64,000 nucleotides of DNA from DOZZ01 sp963792655 (lineage in GTDB: Bacteria; Acidobacteriota; Terriglobia; Bryobacterales; Bryobacteraceae). Where the stretch lies: positions 124,001 to 188,000 of the forward strand of contig CAWBWU010000005.1 in assembly GCA_963792655.1 (NCBI GenBank), written 5' to 3'. Shown one piece after another: positions 61,742-64,000 of this stretch. Within the stretch, counting starts at the first letter, position 1; each line of letters opens with the position of its first letter. The notes under the pieces were generated by a model, which worked only from the letters and a program-made list of their open reading frames with translations, made no database searches and was not told where the DNA came from. The position numbers and the translations under genes are program-made.

Positions 61742-63982
61742 CTAATTCACGCTGATGGTCGTCATGGCTGTCGTCGCGACAGTACCGGACTGCAGAGTTA
61801 CCGGTACCTGCCCTGGAGCGATGCCTGCCGGGATCAACACTTCCACCGCCATGACGCCGGCCAGATAGCCCGGAGCTGTACCGGCATACATCACCGTCGT
61901 GGGAACGCCCCCGACTGTGACTGTTTCCGGCAACACCGGTTCGCGCGGGAAGAAGTTTTGGACCATGCCCTCCGTTCCCGGAGGCGCGACCAGGCCCTCA
62001 CCCGTCGCGAAGAACAACACCGAGGTGCCGCGGGCTGCCGGGTTAGTCGACGAATTGATCGTGCCGTCCTGGTTGAGCGCGACGATCTCGCCTTTGCCGG
62101 TGTAGTCGTACGTGAAGATACCTGGCGCGCTCGCCGCCAAAGGCGCCTGGATGGTGAGCGGCGATTGCGCGCCGTTGGTCAGCACGATGTTCGCCGTGGC
62201 CGCGCCGGCAACCCCGTAGGGAATCTCGAACGAAGTCTGCGTCGCGCTCGCGTACAGGATGGGCGCCGCGAGACCGTTCACGGTCACCGAAGTACCTCCC
62301 AGCGTCGTTGCAATCTTCCCGGATGCAGGCACCGTTGCCGAGACCAGCGCATCCGGCCCCAGGCCATGTCCCAGCACCGTCACGATCTCACCCGGCGCAA
62401 CCGGCCCTGAAACTCCGCTCGCCGCATTCATCACGGACGTCAGCACGGGAGTCACTTCCTGAATCGTCACCAGCGCGATCTGCCCCGGGAAGTTCATTTG
62501 AGTGAAGGTATTCAGTTTGCCGCCGAACATATTGCTGCCGTTCAGAATGTTGCTTCCGAACGGGTCGTGAACGTGAATCACCGCGTTGGTATCGGGGTGC
62601 GTGCCGGTGCCGCCAACAGCCTGTCCCAGGAACGCCGTGTCCGCGGCGCTCTCGGTGTTCACTTCCGTGCCCGCATCCAGAATGTCCGAGAACTTGACCG
62701 GAATCGTGATGGGCCCATTGCCCCCGTTGAACTGGCCGTTTTTGAAGAGCTGAATGGGGTGCGCTGTGTCGCTGCCGAAGAAGGCATCGTTGCTGGGGAT
62801 GATCATCACCAGGTAGCTCAGGAACTGGCTGTTCAGATCGCTCGTACTGACCGACGCCGTCCAGGAAAGACTGCCCCCGGGAGGAGTGGGATTTCCGAGC
62901 GACGCCTGCGCCCCGTGGTTGGCATAGTTATTGAACACCGTGAACTGGCAGGGCAGCGAAGAGTTGTAGACGCTGGGTACGCCGGTGCAGGCATTCGACG
63001 GCGGCAGGGTGTTGGCCGGATCGCCGGTGATGCCGTCTTCGGCGATGTGCTGGACGCCCGACGCGGCCGGCTGCCCGACCGTGAACGTGGTCAGCTTGCC
63101 ATCGTGCAGCCCGACCCACGGACGCATGATCCACGGTCCGCCTGCCGGAGCCGTGTCCGTGACCGTGAACTGGATCTGTTTCACTTCCTGAATCGTGATG
63201 AGCGCGATCTGTCCTGGGTAGTTCATCATGCCAAAGGTGTTGAGCATGCCGCCGAACATATTGCTGCCGTTCAGAATGTTGCTGCCGAAGGCATCGTGGA
63301 CGTGAATCACCGAATTCGTATCCGGGTGCGTTCCTGTACCGGGTACGGACTGGCCCAGAAAAGCCGTGTCGGAGGAAGTTTCAGTATTCACCTCGGTTCC
63401 CGAGTCAAGGATGTCGGAGAACTTCACCGGAATCGTGATGGGCCCGTTCCCGCCATTGAACACGCCATTTTTGAATAGCTGAATCGGATGCGCCGTGTCG
63501 CTGCCGAAAAAGGCATCGTTACTGGGAACGATCATCACCAGATAACTCAAATACTGGCTGTTCGGATCGTTGGGATTTACCGTGAACGTTTTGGAAAGCG
63601 ACCCGCCGGGCGCGGTGGGATTACCGAGAGATGCCTGCTGTCCATGTTTGCCATAGCTGTTGAAAATCGCATACTGACAAGGCATCGACGCGTTATAAAC
63701 CGTCGGAACCCCCACGCACGCATTCGAGGGCGGCAAGGTATTCGCCGGATCGCCCGTGATTCCGTCTTCCGCTATATGCTGCACGCCGGAAGCGGCAGGT
63801 TGTCCCACGGTAAAGGTGGAAAAGGCACCGTCATGCAGCCCGATCCAGGGCCGCATAATCCAGGCGCCGCCGGTGGGGCCGGTATTCGTGATCGTAATCT
63901 GGACCTGTGTATTCTGAGCAACGGCCGACGTGAATAGCCCGGCTAACAGTCCCGCTAAAATGACTTTTGCTTTAACTTTCAT
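61742..63982 (-). CDS. Secreted protein with tandem spondin-N domains and C-terminal TIGR03437 domain
   Basis: 746 residues. The ATG at 63982 is preceded by GGAGAG and opens the signal peptide 'VILAGLLAGLFTSAVAQ'. Two spondin-N-like domains of 243 residues each follow, with near-identical blocks 'RPWIGLHDGAFSTFTVGQPA' / 'RPWVGLHDGKLTTFTVGQPA', 'SYLVMIVPSNDAFFGSD' / 'SYLVMIIPSNDAFFGSD' and 'HDAFGSNILNGSNMFGG' / 'HDPFGSNILNGSNMFGG'. The C-terminal 240 residues are the TIGR03437 domain ('SVMNAASGVSGPVAPGEIVT', 'VLGHGLGPDAL', 'YASATQTSFEIPYGVAG'). Spondin-N domains bind metal and surfaces, so an adhesin or envelope protein is likely. No enzyme motif is seen. Confidence 0.88.
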   Translation of the reverse strand: MKVKAKVILAGLLAGLFTSAVAQNTQVQITITNTGPTGGAWIMRPWIGLHDGAFSTFTVGQPAASGVQHIAEDGITGDPANTLPPSNACVGVPTVYNASMPCQYAIFNSYGKHGQQASLGNPTAPGGSLSKTFTVNPNDPNSQYLSYLVMIVPSNDAFFGSDTAHPIQLFKNGVFNGGNGPITIPVKFSDILDSGTEVNTETSSDTAFLGQSVPGTGTHPDTNSVIHVHDAFGSNILNGSNMFGGMLNTFGMMNYPGQIALITIQEVKQIQFTVTDTAPAGGPWIMRPWVGLHDGKLTTFTVGQPAASGVQHIAEDGITGDPANTLPPSNACTGVPSVYNSSLPCQFTVFNNYANHGAQASLGNPTPPGGSLSWTASVSTSDLNSQFLSYLVMIIPSNDAFFGSDTAHPIQLFKNGQFNGGNGPITIPVKFSDILDAGTEVNTESAADTAFLGQAVGGTGTHPDTNAVIHVHDPFGSNILNGSNMFGGKLNTFTQMNFPGQIALVTIQEVTPVLTSVMNAASGVSGPVAPGEIVTVLGHGLGPDALVSATVPASGKIATTLGGTSVTVNGLAAPILYASATQTSFEIPYGVAGAATANIVLTNGAQSPLTIQAPLAASAPGIFTYDYTGKGEIVALNQDGTINSSTNPAARGTSVLFFATGEGLVAPPGTEGMVQNFFPREPVLPETVTVGGVPTTVMYAGTAPGYLAGVMAVEVLIPAGIAPGQVPVTLQSGTVATTAMTTISVN

Positions 63983-64000
63983 TAGGGAATCTCTCCGCAA

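Noticed and set aside
62498..63478. 326-codon open frame on the plus strand
   Set aside because: Antisense to the spondin-N protein; the long frame is a by-product of high GC and the duplicated domain.

Overview
The window looks like a chromosomal segment of an Acidobacteriota bacterium close to the Bryobacterales/Solibacter group. The main reason is four secreted proteins (14553-16283, 37297-39232, 54166-56109, 61742-63982) that carry the 'NAAS...APGEIVTVLGxGLGP' module (the TIGR03437 or Solibacter C-terminal domain). Other signs agree: RAYT-type transposase remnants with flanking repeats, an acidobacterial-type EgtB, a long-form dCTP deaminase, a Gram-negative outer membrane (LptD), and moderately high GC coding DNA with dense 4-bp gene overlaps. 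Most of the window is ordinary housekeeping: pgk, nth, recA, rpsA, HU/IHF, dcd, motAB, sthA and lptD.

Layout. 1-5770: the tail of a Wzt-like O-antigen ABC ATPase, an M24 peptidase, then minus-strand nagK-pgk, a lipoprotein, a BON-domain protein and nth. 5802-14313: a TMTC-like membrane protein, then a tightly packed minus-strand operon read egtB-egtD-ABC ATPase-permease-binding protein-unknown-DUF6807-zinc ribbon. This joins ergothioneine synthesis to an OpuC/EgtUV-like importer. 14553-21591: a TIGR03437/Asp-box secreted protein and a six-gene minus-strand operon (secreted protein, methyltransferase, dcd, PfkB kinase, rhomboid protease, bacillithiol deacetylase BshB1). 21771-28503: an RsbR-RsbS-RsbT-RsbX stress-signalling module followed by two hybrid histidine kinases. 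28531-45682: a deoxyhypusine-synthase-like enzyme, aldo/keto reductase, recA, HAD hydrolases, CvpA, a Fis-like protein, HIT, motAB, an SGNH esterase, a KdgD-like dehydratase, an aquaglyceroporin, HU, a ROK protein, sthA and a response regulator. 45759-54095: a parvulin PPIase, an RDD protein, lptD, a HEAT protein, a glucosaminidase and rpsA. 54166-64000: three large secreted repeat proteins (TIGR03437 Ig-like, S8 protease with seven Ig-like repeats, double spondin-N) around a small mobile-element scar with direct repeats and a truncated RAYT.

The genes suggest a motile or motility-capable aerobic heterotroph that invests in redox buffering (ergothioneine, bacillithiol, SthA), sugar and amino-sugar use (NagK, ROK, KdgD, GlpF) and large secreted adhesive or hydrolytic proteins.

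A strong caveat applies to the whole window. At least 18 frameshifts break genes whose coding sense resumes immediately in another frame with catalytic motifs intact. They cluster at 22.1-25.3 kb and 49.6-49.9 kb. I read most of them as sequencing indels, not real pseudogenes. No tRNA, rRNA, CRISPR array or intact insertion sequence was seen, and no stretch above 300 bases is empty.
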